Assembly (NCBI GenBank): GCA_947570515.1
Contig: CANOUM010000133.1
Location: 1-5,124, forward strand
Origin: an uncultured Clostridia bacterium
GTDB lineage: Bacteria > Bacillota > Clostridia > Lachnospirales > Bianqueaceae
Direction of reading: 5' to 3'
Length of the DNA stretch: 5,124 bases
How positions within the stretch are numbered: position 1 is the first letter of the stretch; each line of letters opens with the position of its first letter. Under the pieces are notes generated by a model that did no database searches, was not told the origin of the DNA, and saw only the letters and a list, made by a program, of their open reading frames with translations. Position numbers and translations under genes: made by a program. This document shows positions 1 through 5,124 of this stretch, piece after piece.

Positions 1-10
1 CACAGGCAGA

Positions 11-148
11 CTAGCTAAGAGTCCACGCAACAGTAGTAGAAGGTCTAAGCTGACGGCATTTCTCTTTACCTGCTTCAGATGCTGCTTTTTCTGCCAGCTT
101 TTCTATCACCTTATTGAATTCAAGTTTAATGAGTGCTTTTTCATTCAT
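11..148 (-). pseudogene. mutS2: Truncated 5' end of mutS2 (endonuclease MutS2 N-terminus)
   Basis: The 45-codon frame starts MNEKALIKLEFNKVIEKL and continues to a KCRQLRPST segment. This matches the usual MutS2 start: a 'LEF.K' motif, a short helix, then '(L)xPST' at about residue 35-38. MutS2 is normally a protein of roughly 780-790 residues with a MutS-like ATPase core and a C-terminal Smr nuclease domain, acting in recombination control or ribosome rescue. Here the similarity ends after PST; the next residues are TVAWTLS and then TAG, so nearly the whole protein is missing. The ATG at 148 is preceded by AAGGAGA (162-168) about 13 bases upstream. The gene begins 48 bases after trmL in the same direction, so it was probably the last gene of the operon. 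An insertion, deletion or assembly join at about position 34 would explain the break; a native frameshift is possible, but the other frames also do not look like MutS2. Identity is fairly sure; the cause of the truncation is not visible. Confidence 0.72.
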
Positions 149-196
149 AAGATTGTCTTTTCTCCTTAAATATACAGAAAAAGACCGTATTCTTAC

Positions 197-691
197 TTAT
201 TCCACATACTCACAGCTTCTAAGCTCTCCCGTTTCCTGAAGCCCCTCAAAGTTTTGCTGACGCAGTGCTTCATACAAAACAATCGCCACGGAATTGGACA
301 GATTCAATGAACGAAAGCCGGAGCCCATGGGAATTCGAACACAGGTCTCCTTGTGGTGTGCCAGAATATTTTCCGGTATACCCGCTGTCTCTTTACCAAA
401 CATAATATAATCCTGCGGCCCATATTGCACCTGCGTATATACATTAGGCGCCTTTGTTGTGGCCATAAAAATCTTAGCTCCCGGATTTTTTTGCAAAAAT
501 TCTTCATAGCTTTCATAAATATACAGCTCCAGCTGATCCCAATAATCCAGTCCCGCCCGTTTCAAATGCTTTTCATCCAAAGAAAACCCCAGCGGTTTAA
601 TCAGATGAAGGGGCGTGTGCGTACAGGCGCAGGTTCTGGCAATATTACCGGTATTTTGCGGAATTTCCGGTTCATGTAAAACAATATGCAT
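197..691 (-). CDS. trmL: tRNA (cytidine(34)-2'-O)-methyltransferase TrmL, SPOUT family
   Basis: TrmL uses S-adenosylmethionine to methylate the 2'-OH of the wobble nucleotide in tRNA-Leu isoacceptors, in the cytoplasm, as a homodimer. The 164-residue product has the family's usual compact length, a single SPOUT domain with no extra RNA-binding domain. Visible motifs are EPEIPQNTGNIAR (7-19), RAGLDYW (45-51), FGKETAGIP (98-106, part of the SAM-binding trefoil knot) and IPM followed by RSLNLSNSVAIVLYEA (120-142). The order and spacing match E. coli TrmL (YibK). There is a small variation, GSGF before RSLNLSN. The ATG at 691 is chosen because MHIVLHEPEIPQNTGN is the normal N-terminus; the upstream purine stretch AAGAAAGAAG is only a weak ribosome binding site. 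It starts 28 bases after the aminotransferase stop, so it is probably co-transcribed. Older annotations call this family CspR or SpoU methylase. Confidence 0.95.
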   Translation of the reverse strand: MHIVLHEPEIPQNTGNIARTCACTHTPLHLIKPLGFSLDEKHLKRAGLDYWDQLELYIYESYEEFLQKNPGAKIFMATTKAPNVYTQVQYGPQDYIMFGKETAGIPENILAHHKETCVRIPMGSGFRSLNLSNSVAIVLYEALRQQNFEGLQETGELRSCEYVE

Positions 692-719
692 CTTATCACT
701 TCTTTCTTATCCGGCAAAC

Positions 720-1880
720 TCAAAGTCTTTTTACAAAATTTTCTATCCGGTTTAACGCTATTTTAAGCTCTTCCATGCTGTATGCATAAGATACGCGGAT
801 AAAACCTTCTCCGCTATCTCCAAAGGCAGACCCCGGTACTACTGCAATCCGCTGATCATACAAAAGCTTAGAACAAAATTCCTCCGAACTCATTCCATAC
901 TGCTGAATACTGGGAAAAACATAAAAGGCTCCAAAGGGTTCAAAACACTGCATTCCCATCTGACGAAAACGGCTGACAACAAAACGACGGCGGCGATTGT
1001 ATTCTCTACGCATAGCCGCCACCTCATCGTCACATGCTTTGAGTGCATTGATCGCCGCATACTGACTCGTTGTCGGCGCGCACATAATCGCAAACTGATG
1101 AATTTTAGTCATCTGTTCAATTAAATCAGCAGGCCCCATCGTATATCCGAGGCGCCAGCCGGTCATGGAAAAGGCTTTGGAAAATCCATTGATCACTAAA
1201 CATCGTTCACGCATTCCCGGCAAAGAAGCCAGTGATACATGCGGCGTATCTGTATAAGTCAGCTCAGCATAGATCTCATCGGTAATAACAAATAAATCAT
1301 GTTCTTGCACAAAGCTTGCAATAGGCTCCATCTCTTGCCTTGTCATAACTGATCCGGTGGGATTATTAGGAAAAGGAAAAATCAAAATTTTAGTTTTATC
1401 CGTAATCTGCTTCTCCAAATCCTGAACTGTCAGCTTAAAATCATTCTGAGCCTGCAAAGGCACCGGAACCGGTGTTCCGCCCGCTAAAGTTACGCAGGGA
1501 ATATATGAAACATAAGAAGGCTCCGGAATTAAAACCTCATCCCGCGCCTCCAGCATAGCCCGAAGCGCAATATCGATTGCTTCGCTTCCTCCCACGGTGA
1601 TAAGGATCTCGTGAATGGGATCATAGGTTAAACCATACTTACGATAGGAATAAGCGGCCAGTTCCTGCCGCAGTTCCTTTAATCCGGCATTAGCCGTATA
1701 AACTGTTTTCCCCTGTTCCAGCGAATAAATAGCGGTTTCACGAATACTCCAGGGCGTATCAAAATCCGGTTCTCCTACGCCAAGTGATATCACATGATCC
1801 ATTTCTGCTGCAATATCAAAAAAACGCCTGATTCCGGAGGGTTTAATCTCTCGTACAACGGGACTTATAAAATCTCTCAC
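720..1880 (-). CDS. PLP-dependent class I/II aminotransferase
   Basis: This 386-residue protein is a complete fold-type I aminotransferase, a cytoplasmic homodimer that moves an amino group between an amino acid and a 2-oxo acid through pyridoxal phosphate. Visible landmarks are ISLGVGEPDF (31-40), the phosphate-binding GGSEAID (97-103), PNNPTG (171-176) with the cofactor-contacting Asn, DEIYAEL (201-207) with Asp201 and Tyr204, NGFSKAFSMTGWRLGY (231-246) with catalytic Lys235 and Arg243, and FIRVSYA (360-366) with Arg362 for the substrate carboxylate. The start is GTG at 1880, overlapping the upstream regulator's TGA by four bases (GTGA); AAAGGATG lies about 12 bases before it inside the regulator gene. 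The family includes aspartate, aromatic and N-acetyl-LL-diaminopimelate aminotransferases (PatA-like), and sequence alone does not settle the substrate. The Lrp/AsnC neighbour fits an amino-acid role. No key residue is missing. The class is certain, the substrate is unknown. Confidence 0.95.
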   Translation of the reverse strand: MRDFISPVVREIKPSGIRRFFDIAAEMDHVISLGVGEPDFDTPWSIRETAIYSLEQGKTVYTANAGLKELRQELAAYSYRKYGLTYDPIHEILITVGGSEAIDIALRAMLEARDEVLIPEPSYVSYIPCVTLAGGTPVPVPLQAQNDFKLTVQDLEKQITDKTKILIFPFPNNPTGSVMTRQEMEPIASFVQEHDLFVITDEIYAELTYTDTPHVSLASLPGMRERCLVINGFSKAFSMTGWRLGYTMGPADLIEQMTKIHQFAIMCAPTTSQYAAINALKACDDEVAAMRREYNRRRRFVVSRFRQMGMQCFEPFGAFYVFPSIQQYGMSSEEFCSKLLYDQRIAVVPGSAFGDSGEGFIRVSYAYSMEELKIALNRIENFVKRL

Positions 1881-2359
1881 GGTGAAACAATCATCCTTTC
1901 ATCTCTCTTTTCCTGCTCCATGAAAATACCGTTATCTTTATATTTTTTCAAAACAAAATGAGTGGCGGTACTGGTGACCGGATCTAATACAGCCAAGCGC
2001 TGCCGCACAAAGAGAGCTACTTCTTTCATTGTCTTGCCCTCGACGATCACCGTTAGATCAAAGGCTCCTGACATTAAATATACGCTGGAAACCTCCTCAA
2101 ACTCATAAATACGCCGGGCAATTTTATCAAATCCTTCATCGCGCTGCGGAACTACTTTTACCTCTATCAGTGCTGTTACACGCTCGTCATTGGTTTTATC
2201 CCAATTGATCATCGTATGATATCCGGCAATGACTTTTTCATCTTCCATAGCCTTCATTTCTTTTTCAATAGTGCTTTCTGCTTCTCCAAGCATGACAGCT
2301 AGATCCTGAATAGTAATCCTGCTGTTTTTTTCTAATACTTCTAAAATCTCTTCACGCAT
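1877..2359 (-). CDS. Lrp/AsnC-family transcriptional regulator
   Basis: The 160-residue protein has the two-part Lrp/AsnC layout. Residues 1-48 form a winged helix-turn-helix (EILEVLEKNSRITIQDLA, then the recognition helix around AESTIEKEMKAMEDEKVI and wing residue G46). Residues about 60-138 form the RAM ligand-binding domain, with a beta strand ALIEVKV (63-69) and the turn SGAFDLTVIVEG (97-108), the position where family members bind an amino acid at the oligomer interface. A charged tail (139-160) is slightly longer than usual. Start at ATG 2359 is supported by GGGAG about 6 bases upstream. The gene sits 14 bases after the VanW-family gene and overlaps the aminotransferase start by four bases, indicating translational coupling. 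From this arrangement I infer that it controls its own operon or the aminotransferase in response to an amino acid; the effector and operator are not visible. Confidence 0.93.
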   Translation of the reverse strand: MREEILEVLEKNSRITIQDLAVMLGEAESTIEKEMKAMEDEKVIAGYHTMINWDKTNDERVTALIEVKVVPQRDEGFDKIARRIYEFEEVSSVYLMSGAFDLTVIVEGKTMKEVALFVRQRLAVLDPVTSTATHFVLKKYKDNGIFMEQEKRDERMIVSP

Positions 2360-2373
2360 CTTTTTCTCCCATC

Positions 2374-3981
2374 TTATTCCTGATCTGTTTCAGAAGCAGC
2401 AGAAGATTCCTCTGGTGCCTGAGATTCCTCCGGCGGCACCTGCGACTCCTGCGGCGGCTGTGATTCTGCCGGCGTACTCGATTCCTCTGGCGGCTTTACC
2501 GGCGTTGTCGGATTCGTCGGTGTTGTCGGATTAGAAGGCGTCACCGGTTTTGCCGGACCCACCTTTACTTTATCCGGTGTAGCCATATAGGAACTTGAAT
2601 TAAACCATTCTGTTGTGGTGCTTCCCTTCTCTGTTACAGTTTTATATACATCCACCTCGTATCCAGTATGCCCCGTCACATAAACCACTCGCTGTCCCGG
2701 TGCTAATGTAGCATCCTCCTTGACTTCCTCCTGCGGCTTATCAATAACCCGTGTAACTACATAATCAAAACTAACACTACGTGACGGATCATGAATCTCA
2801 GTACCGTAAATCGATGCCCCGATCTCTCCGCCTCCGCACCACATGGCGATATAAATCGGATGGCCGGAGGTGTTCTTAAACTGAAAATCGATATATCCTT
2901 GTGCAACTGTTGCATCTAATCCCATAGGAACATAATCGGAAGGAAATGAATGGCAGTCTCGCTCTACAATCTCGAGCTCTGCTCTGATCACAGCATTGTA
3001 CAAAGTTGTACTCACCTGACAAAGCCCTCCGCCTAATCCCGGCACATACTCATCCCCCACAATAACACTGGCCTCATGGTATCCATTTTCCACTGTGATC
3101 GGTGCTACCGTATTGTTGAATGACAAAATCTCATCCGGCATTAAAATAATGCCATTTACTTTACTGGCTCCTGTAATCAGATTTTGCTCACGTCCATAGT
3201 TGCTGGTACTGTAATATGTGCTATAGGTACCAATTCTATCATGAATCGAAGACAGCTTCTCTGATGTTTTTTCCGGGAGCACCTCATCCATCACAGGCGT
3301 AACCGTTTTATTATCTTCTCCGTGAAGTAATGCTTTTTGAATCTCTTCTATCGTTTTCTCTCTGTTTAAAATCAATCCTTTTTTCTCTGCCGTAACGGAA
3401 AATTCACTTCCGTTTGCTTGAATTACAGCATCCACCGGCTGCACTTCAAGTTCTTTTGCAACGGTATCTAAAACTGTCGTCAGCTTTGTTTCATCCAGCA
3501 TAACACTGAGCGGCATATCTTCCGTCTGTTTTTTCAGCTTCTCAATAATCTGTCTGCGCTGCCGAAGATCCCCTTTTCGTCCAATCGCAAAAGCCTGCTC
3601 TGCCATTGTTTTTGCATCAGCTATGGCTCCAAGCTCTTCAAAGGTATATGTCCACTTTTTGTCGCCGTATTGAAGCACCACTTTATTTTTCCCCAGTTGG
3701 CCATCTAGCGCTCCCTCAATTGCCTCTTCTGCTTCCTGCTGAGTCATACCGCTTAAGTCGATTCCCATCACCTTCACACCAGGATAAATTGTGCTGCCAT
3801 TCAGCTCCTGCTCCATCTCTTTTCCCAGCTCCCACAGTTGTTGATACATCTGATCCTGCTTCATACTCCCGCTATGTGTTCTCTGCCTTATACCGCAGAT
3901 GACAGCAATGATTATAATCAGAACCAGTACCCCTGCTCCTGCTATTCCCATCCATTTTTTACGATTCATCTTCATTTCCAT
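2374..3981 (-). CDS. Membrane-anchored VanW-family protein with PG-binding-like and G5-like domains
   Basis: With the ATG at 3981 the product is 535 residues. A basic N-terminus (MEMKMNRKKW) is followed by one membrane segment (about 11-31, MGIAGAGVLVLIIIIAVICG), so the rest is probably outside the cell. Residues about 70-205 resemble the YoaR/PG_binding_4 repeat (VMGIDLSGMTQQEAEEAI). Residues about 246-380 are the VanW domain, with NLITGASKVNGIILMPDEILSFN and the signature GLGGGLCQVSTTLYNA (315-330). Residues about 403-475 look like a G5 domain (LAPGQRVVYVTGHTGYEVDVYK). A Pro/Ser/Glu/Thr-rich tail (476-535) could span the cell wall. VanW takes its name from vancomycin-resistance clusters, but chromosomal relatives are common in Clostridia, their biochemical role is unknown, and no other van gene is present. 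The frame stays open upstream to 4092, but the stronger start is 3981: GGGGAGG is 5 bases upstream, the extra 37 residues are not family-like, and they overlap a leader repeat. First gene of the apparent operon. Confidence 0.9.
   Translation of the reverse strand: MEMKMNRKKWMGIAGAGVLVLIIIIAVICGIRQRTHSGSMKQDQMYQQLWELGKEMEQELNGSTIYPGVKVMGIDLSGMTQQEAEEAIEGALDGQLGKNKVVLQYGDKKWTYTFEELGAIADAKTMAEQAFAIGRKGDLRQRRQIIEKLKKQTEDMPLSVMLDETKLTTVLDTVAKELEVQPVDAVIQANGSEFSVTAEKKGLILNREKTIEEIQKALLHGEDNKTVTPVMDEVLPEKTSEKLSSIHDRIGTYSTYYSTSNYGREQNLITGASKVNGIILMPDEILSFNNTVAPITVENGYHEASVIVGDEYVPGLGGGLCQVSTTLYNAVIRAELEIVERDCHSFPSDYVPMGLDATVAQGYIDFQFKNTSGHPIYIAMWCGGGEIGASIYGTEIHDPSRSVSFDYVVTRVIDKPQEEVKEDATLAPGQRVVYVTGHTGYEVDVYKTVTEKGSTTTEWFNSSSYMATPDKVKVGPAKPVTPSNPTTPTNPTTPVKPPEESSTPAESQPPQESQVPPEESQAPEESSAASETDQE
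2377..2556 (-). repeat. Low-complexity P/S/E/T-rich tail coding repeat in the VanW-family gene
   Basis: The last 60 codons before the stop encode a biased tail. It holds two copies of NPTTP in a row (NPTTPTNPTTP, bases 2500-2532), then repeated ES/PPE blocks such as ESQPPQESQVPPEESQ. The DNA repeats are imperfect (GAATCCGACAAC occurs twice 18 bases apart). Such acidic Pro/Ser-rich tails usually act as flexible wall-spanning spacers. No LPXTG sorting signal or terminal membrane helix follows, so the only anchor seen is the N-terminal one. Confidence 0.8.
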
Positions 3982-3985
3982 TATA

Positions 3986-3993
3986 TCCTCCCC
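3986..3993 (-). promoter_or_regulatory. Strong ribosome binding site that sets the VanW-gene start at 3981
   Basis: On the minus strand GGGGAGGA precedes ATG 3981, with a 5-base gap (ATATA) after the GGAGG core. Two further in-frame ATGs at 3975 and 3969 lie 11 and 17 bases from the core and fit less well. The alternative upstream ATG at 4092 has no comparable site. Confidence 0.8.
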
Positions 3994-4002
3994 ATAACAG
4001 CA

Positions 4003-4030
4003 CAAGCAATTTCTCCGGGTTCTTGCGCTT
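4003..4030 (-). repeat. Degenerate copy of the second hairpin of the leader repeat
   Basis: The plus strand reads CTCCGGGTTCTTGCG at 4013-4027. It matches the CTCCGGGATTCTTGCG found in two of the three intact units with one base deleted, and the preceding AAGCAATTT resembles GCAAGAAAT. The left arm has decayed, so only a weak stem remains. It sits about ten bases upstream of the VanW-gene ribosome binding site and supports treating the region above 3981 as non-coding. Confidence 0.55.
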
Positions 4031-4129
4031 ATGCTGCAAGTTTTATTCAAAAAATCAACCTGACATGTATGCAATTCTTCTTTTGCATACATATTAAATC
4101 AAAAACTAAGAACTGACTTGTACGCAACA

Positions 4130-4178
4130 TAAGTTCGCTTACAGCGAACTTAGCAAGAAATCCCTCCGGGATTCTTGC
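4130..4178. repeat. Two-hairpin repeat unit, copy 1
   Basis: Hairpin a (4130-4152) has perfect 10-base arms TAAGTTCGCT and AGCGAACTTA around a TAC loop. Hairpin b (4153-4178) has arms GCAAGAAATCCC and GGGATTCTTGC around TCC, with one extra A on the left arm. The 51 bases 4128-4178 are identical to 4235-4285. GGTCGT follows at 4179-4184, as after copy 3. Confidence 0.92.
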
Positions 4179-4200
4179 GGTCGTCCTCATTGTGACATCG

Positions 4201-4225
4201 GAGTTTGATGCTTTGCATCAAACTC
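4201..4225. repeat. Single hairpin S1 between repeat units 1 and 2
   Basis: An inverted repeat with perfect 11-base arms, GAGTTTGATGC and GCATCAAACTC, around a TTT loop. Its outer bases AGTTTG/CAAACT resemble hairpin a of the units (AGTTCG/CGAACT), while the inner part differs but still pairs. No T-run or A-run flanks it, so it is not a clear terminator. Confidence 0.85.
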
Positions 4226-4236
4226 ATAAGGCGGCA

Positions 4237-4285
4237 TAAGTTCGCTTACAGCGAACTTAGCAAGAAATCCCTCCGGGATTCTTGC
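4237..4285. repeat. Two-hairpin repeat unit, copy 2
   Basis: Hairpin a is at 4237-4259 and hairpin b at 4260-4285. The unit is base-for-base identical to copy 1, including two bases upstream. It starts 107 bases to the right of copy 1. It lacks the GGTCGT that follows copies 1 and 3; ACTTATT follows instead. Confidence 0.92.
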
Positions 4286-4321
4286 ACTTATTCCATATTC
4301 TTATATACCATGACGATATCG

Positions 4322-4344
4322 TAAGTTTGCCGAAGGCAAACTTA
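4322..4344. repeat. Single hairpin S2 between repeat units 2 and 3
   Basis: Perfect 10-base arms TAAGTTTGCC and GGCAAACTTA surround a GAA loop, for the same 23-base length as hairpin a. Relative to hairpin a of copies 1 and 2, two positions in the left arm changed (C to T, T to C), and both partners in the right arm changed to keep pairing. It is not accompanied by a b hairpin. Confidence 0.87.
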
Positions 4345-4391
4345 GAGCGCAGCACAGGCACTTGATTTGCCAAAATATATCTGGCTGCACA

Positions 4392-4440
4392 CAAGTTCGC
4401 TTGCAGCGAACTTGGCAAGAAATCCCTCCGGGATTCTTGC
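4392..4440. repeat. Two-hairpin repeat unit, copy 3
   Basis: Hairpin a (4392-4414) has arms CAAGTTCGCT and AGCGAACTTG around TGC; hairpin b (4415-4440) is identical to the other copies. The outermost pair changed from T-A to C-G on both sides, a paired change. GGTCGT follows at 4441-4446 as in copy 1. The unit lies about 11 bases downstream of the predicted transcription start, so it would form the very 5' end of the leader RNA. Confidence 0.92.
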
Positions 4441-4457
4441 GGTCGTTCTGTATCTTT

Positions 4458-4486
4458 ATTATACCATAGAATTATCATTCTCTCAA
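4458..4486 (-). promoter_or_regulatory. Near-consensus sigma-A promoter facing the VanW-lrp operon
   Basis: On the minus strand a -35 box TTGAGA (4481-4486, five of six consensus bases) and a perfect -10 box TATAAT (4458-4463) are separated by exactly 17 bases. A TGG just before the -10 box adds the extended -10 TG motif. Predicted transcription starts near 4451 and runs left into the hairpin leader. It lies between the helicase stop and the leader, where an operon promoter would be expected. No operator-like inverted repeat overlaps it. Confidence 0.8.
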
Positions 4487-4513
4487 ATCTTTTTATCCTC
4501 TGCCTGTAAAGAA

Positions 4514-5124
4514 TTAACGTATGATTTGTAAACTTTTTATTTCTTTTAGAAAGCGGGAGGGCTCTGCTCCAAGACCATCATAACAAGACAGCATCAAATG
4601 CTTTCTCGCCCTCGTCATGGCAACATAGAGCAGCCTTCTTTCTTCGTCTCAATCCCCTGCCTGAATTGCCTCCTTTCTGGGACACTGCCCCTCGATTAAG
4701 CCTGCCACCCACACCAGATCAAATTCCAAGCCTTTTGCTCCATGCATCGTAGAAAGAAAGACTTTCCCCTCTTTATTATCGCTTCTTTTCATCTGTCTCC
4801 AAACCTGCCTCCATTTTAACTCTCTCTCTTTTCGTTTTTGACCAACATAAGTTAAGTAATCTGTCTGCAAAAGCCAGTACCAAAACGCTCGTTGCTTTCC
4901 CAAACTTTTTCCTCTCCTGAGTCTCTTTTCCAGCTCAGCCACCTCCCTCCTTATATCGGCCTGCATTGGCTGCTGCTGTAAAGCCTCCAGAATTGCCCTT
5001 CCTTCCGGCACTCTTCTCCAATTTCCTGCATACATCAATCCTGCAATCCATTTGATCATCTTTTGAAATGCCTGCCGATTATCAGGCTCCTGACTAAGCT
5101 GCCAAAATACTTCCATATCCCTTT
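4514..5124 (-). pseudogene. C-terminal part of a UvrD/PcrA-like SF1 DNA helicase, interrupted by in-frame TGA and cut by the window edge
   Basis: UvrD/Rep/PcrA helicases are ATP-driven 3'-to-5' DNA translocases used in repair and replication restart. The frame is already open at base 5124, so the ATP-binding half lies outside the window. Motif V is clear: LSTMHGAKGLEFDLVWV, then EGQCP (bases about 4756-4676). A TGA at 4649-4651 stops the frame after EAIQAGD. The same frame then continues for 44 codons with DEERRLLYVAMTRARKHL, which is motif VI with its arginine finger, and ends at TAA 4514. TGA stands where relatives have a hydrophobic residue (GD-x-EEERRL), and one base change from TTA (Leu) would produce it. 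Losing motif VI should abolish ATP hydrolysis, so this is a pseudogene unless the TGA is a sequencing error or is read through. TGA recoding is unlikely because two neighbouring genes end with TGA. The region between motifs (residues about 45-115) is Gln/Arg/Lys-rich and less typical. Confidence 0.85.

Larger units (their letters stand above)
3982..4450 (-). other. Long structured 5' leader of the VanW-lrp-aminotransferase operon
   Basis: From the predicted transcription start near 4451 to the VanW-gene ATG there are about 470 untranslated bases with no convincing gene. The stretch carries eight perfect or near-perfect hairpins in the order two-hairpin unit, single hairpin, unit, single hairpin, unit (4130-4440), and a degenerate hairpin at 4003-4030. 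None is followed by a U-run, so they do not look like intrinsic terminators. No known riboswitch consensus is recognised. Whether this is a regulatory leader or a place where repeat elements accumulated cannot be decided from sequence alone. Confidence 0.6.

Noticed and set aside
15..32. CTAAGA and ACGCAACA near the mutS2 break also occur in the same order at 4106-4129 beside repeat copy 1
   Set aside because: The matches are short (6 and 8 bases) with different spacing; this could hint that the repeat element lies at the break but is too weak without sequence further left.
3982..4092. 37-residue N-terminal extension of the VanW-family protein starting at ATG 4092
   Set aside because: No good ribosome binding site precedes it, it is Cys/Arg-rich and unlike the family, it overlaps a decayed leader repeat, and ATG 3981 has a strong GGAGG at ideal distance followed by a normal signal-anchor sequence.
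3606..4116. Plus-strand open frames opposite the VanW-family gene and its leader
   Set aside because: They are antisense to a well-supported gene, are rich in Leu/Pro/Ser/His as expected of antisense frames, and have no recognisable domain.
4313..4322. Palindrome ACGATATCGT as an operator
   Set aside because: A 10-base palindrome is expected by chance at about this frequency; it is far from the promoter and does not recur.
4130..4440. Hairpins as rho-independent terminators of the helicase gene
   Set aside because: None is followed by a T-run in either direction, and the promoter lies between the helicase and the hairpins.
4130..4440. CRISPR array
   Set aside because: Only three units, spacing is irregular (107 and 155 bases), single hairpins lie between them and no cas gene is present.
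4257..4478. 73-codon minus-strand open frame across the promoter and repeat copy 3
   Set aside because: It begins within the promoter, upstream of the predicted transcription start, runs through the hairpins, and its product resembles no protein I know; it looks like a chance open frame.
4649..4651. TGA recoded as Trp, Gly or selenocysteine
   Set aside because: The neighbouring regulator and aminotransferase both stop at TGA, Trp is encoded by TGG, and relatives have neither Trp nor Cys at this place; a point mutation is simpler.

Overview
The window looks like chromosomal DNA from a Gram-positive Clostridia-type bacterium, most likely Lachnospiraceae-like. The basis is the gene order (VanW-family membrane protein, Lrp/AsnC regulator, class I/II aminotransferase, trmL, mutS2), GGAGG-type ribosome binding sites, a sigma-A style promoter and protein sequences typical of that group. 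This assignment is inference from recognition, not from a database search. Every gene I can support lies on the minus strand, so the window reads from right to left.

The right end (4514-5124) holds the C-terminal part of a UvrD/PcrA-type superfamily 1 helicase. It runs off the window and is interrupted by an in-frame TGA between helicase motifs V and VI. Next is a gene-free stretch of about 530 bases (3982-4513). It carries a near-consensus sigma-A promoter pointing left (4458-4486), then a leader of about 470 bases containing eight clear hairpins. Three near-identical 49-base two-hairpin units alternate with two single hairpins, and a fourth, degenerate unit lies just before the next gene's ribosome binding site.

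The promoter and leader feed an apparent operon. A membrane-anchored VanW/G5 cell-envelope protein (2374-3981) is followed 14 bases later by an Lrp/AsnC-family regulator (1877-2359). That gene overlaps by four bases the GTG start of a PLP-dependent aminotransferase (720-1880). trmL, a tRNA wobble-base methyltransferase (197-691), comes next, and then the first codons of mutS2 (11-148). MutS2 similarity stops after about 38 residues and a stop codon follows, so mutS2 appears broken near the left edge.

The regulator and aminotransferase probably act together in amino-acid metabolism, with the regulator sensing an amino acid. VanW, TrmL and MutS2 look like housekeeping neighbours sharing the transcript. 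The least explained parts are the hairpin array, the two broken reading frames and the long structured leader. I see no CRISPR array, tRNA, rRNA, intact insertion sequence or defence system.
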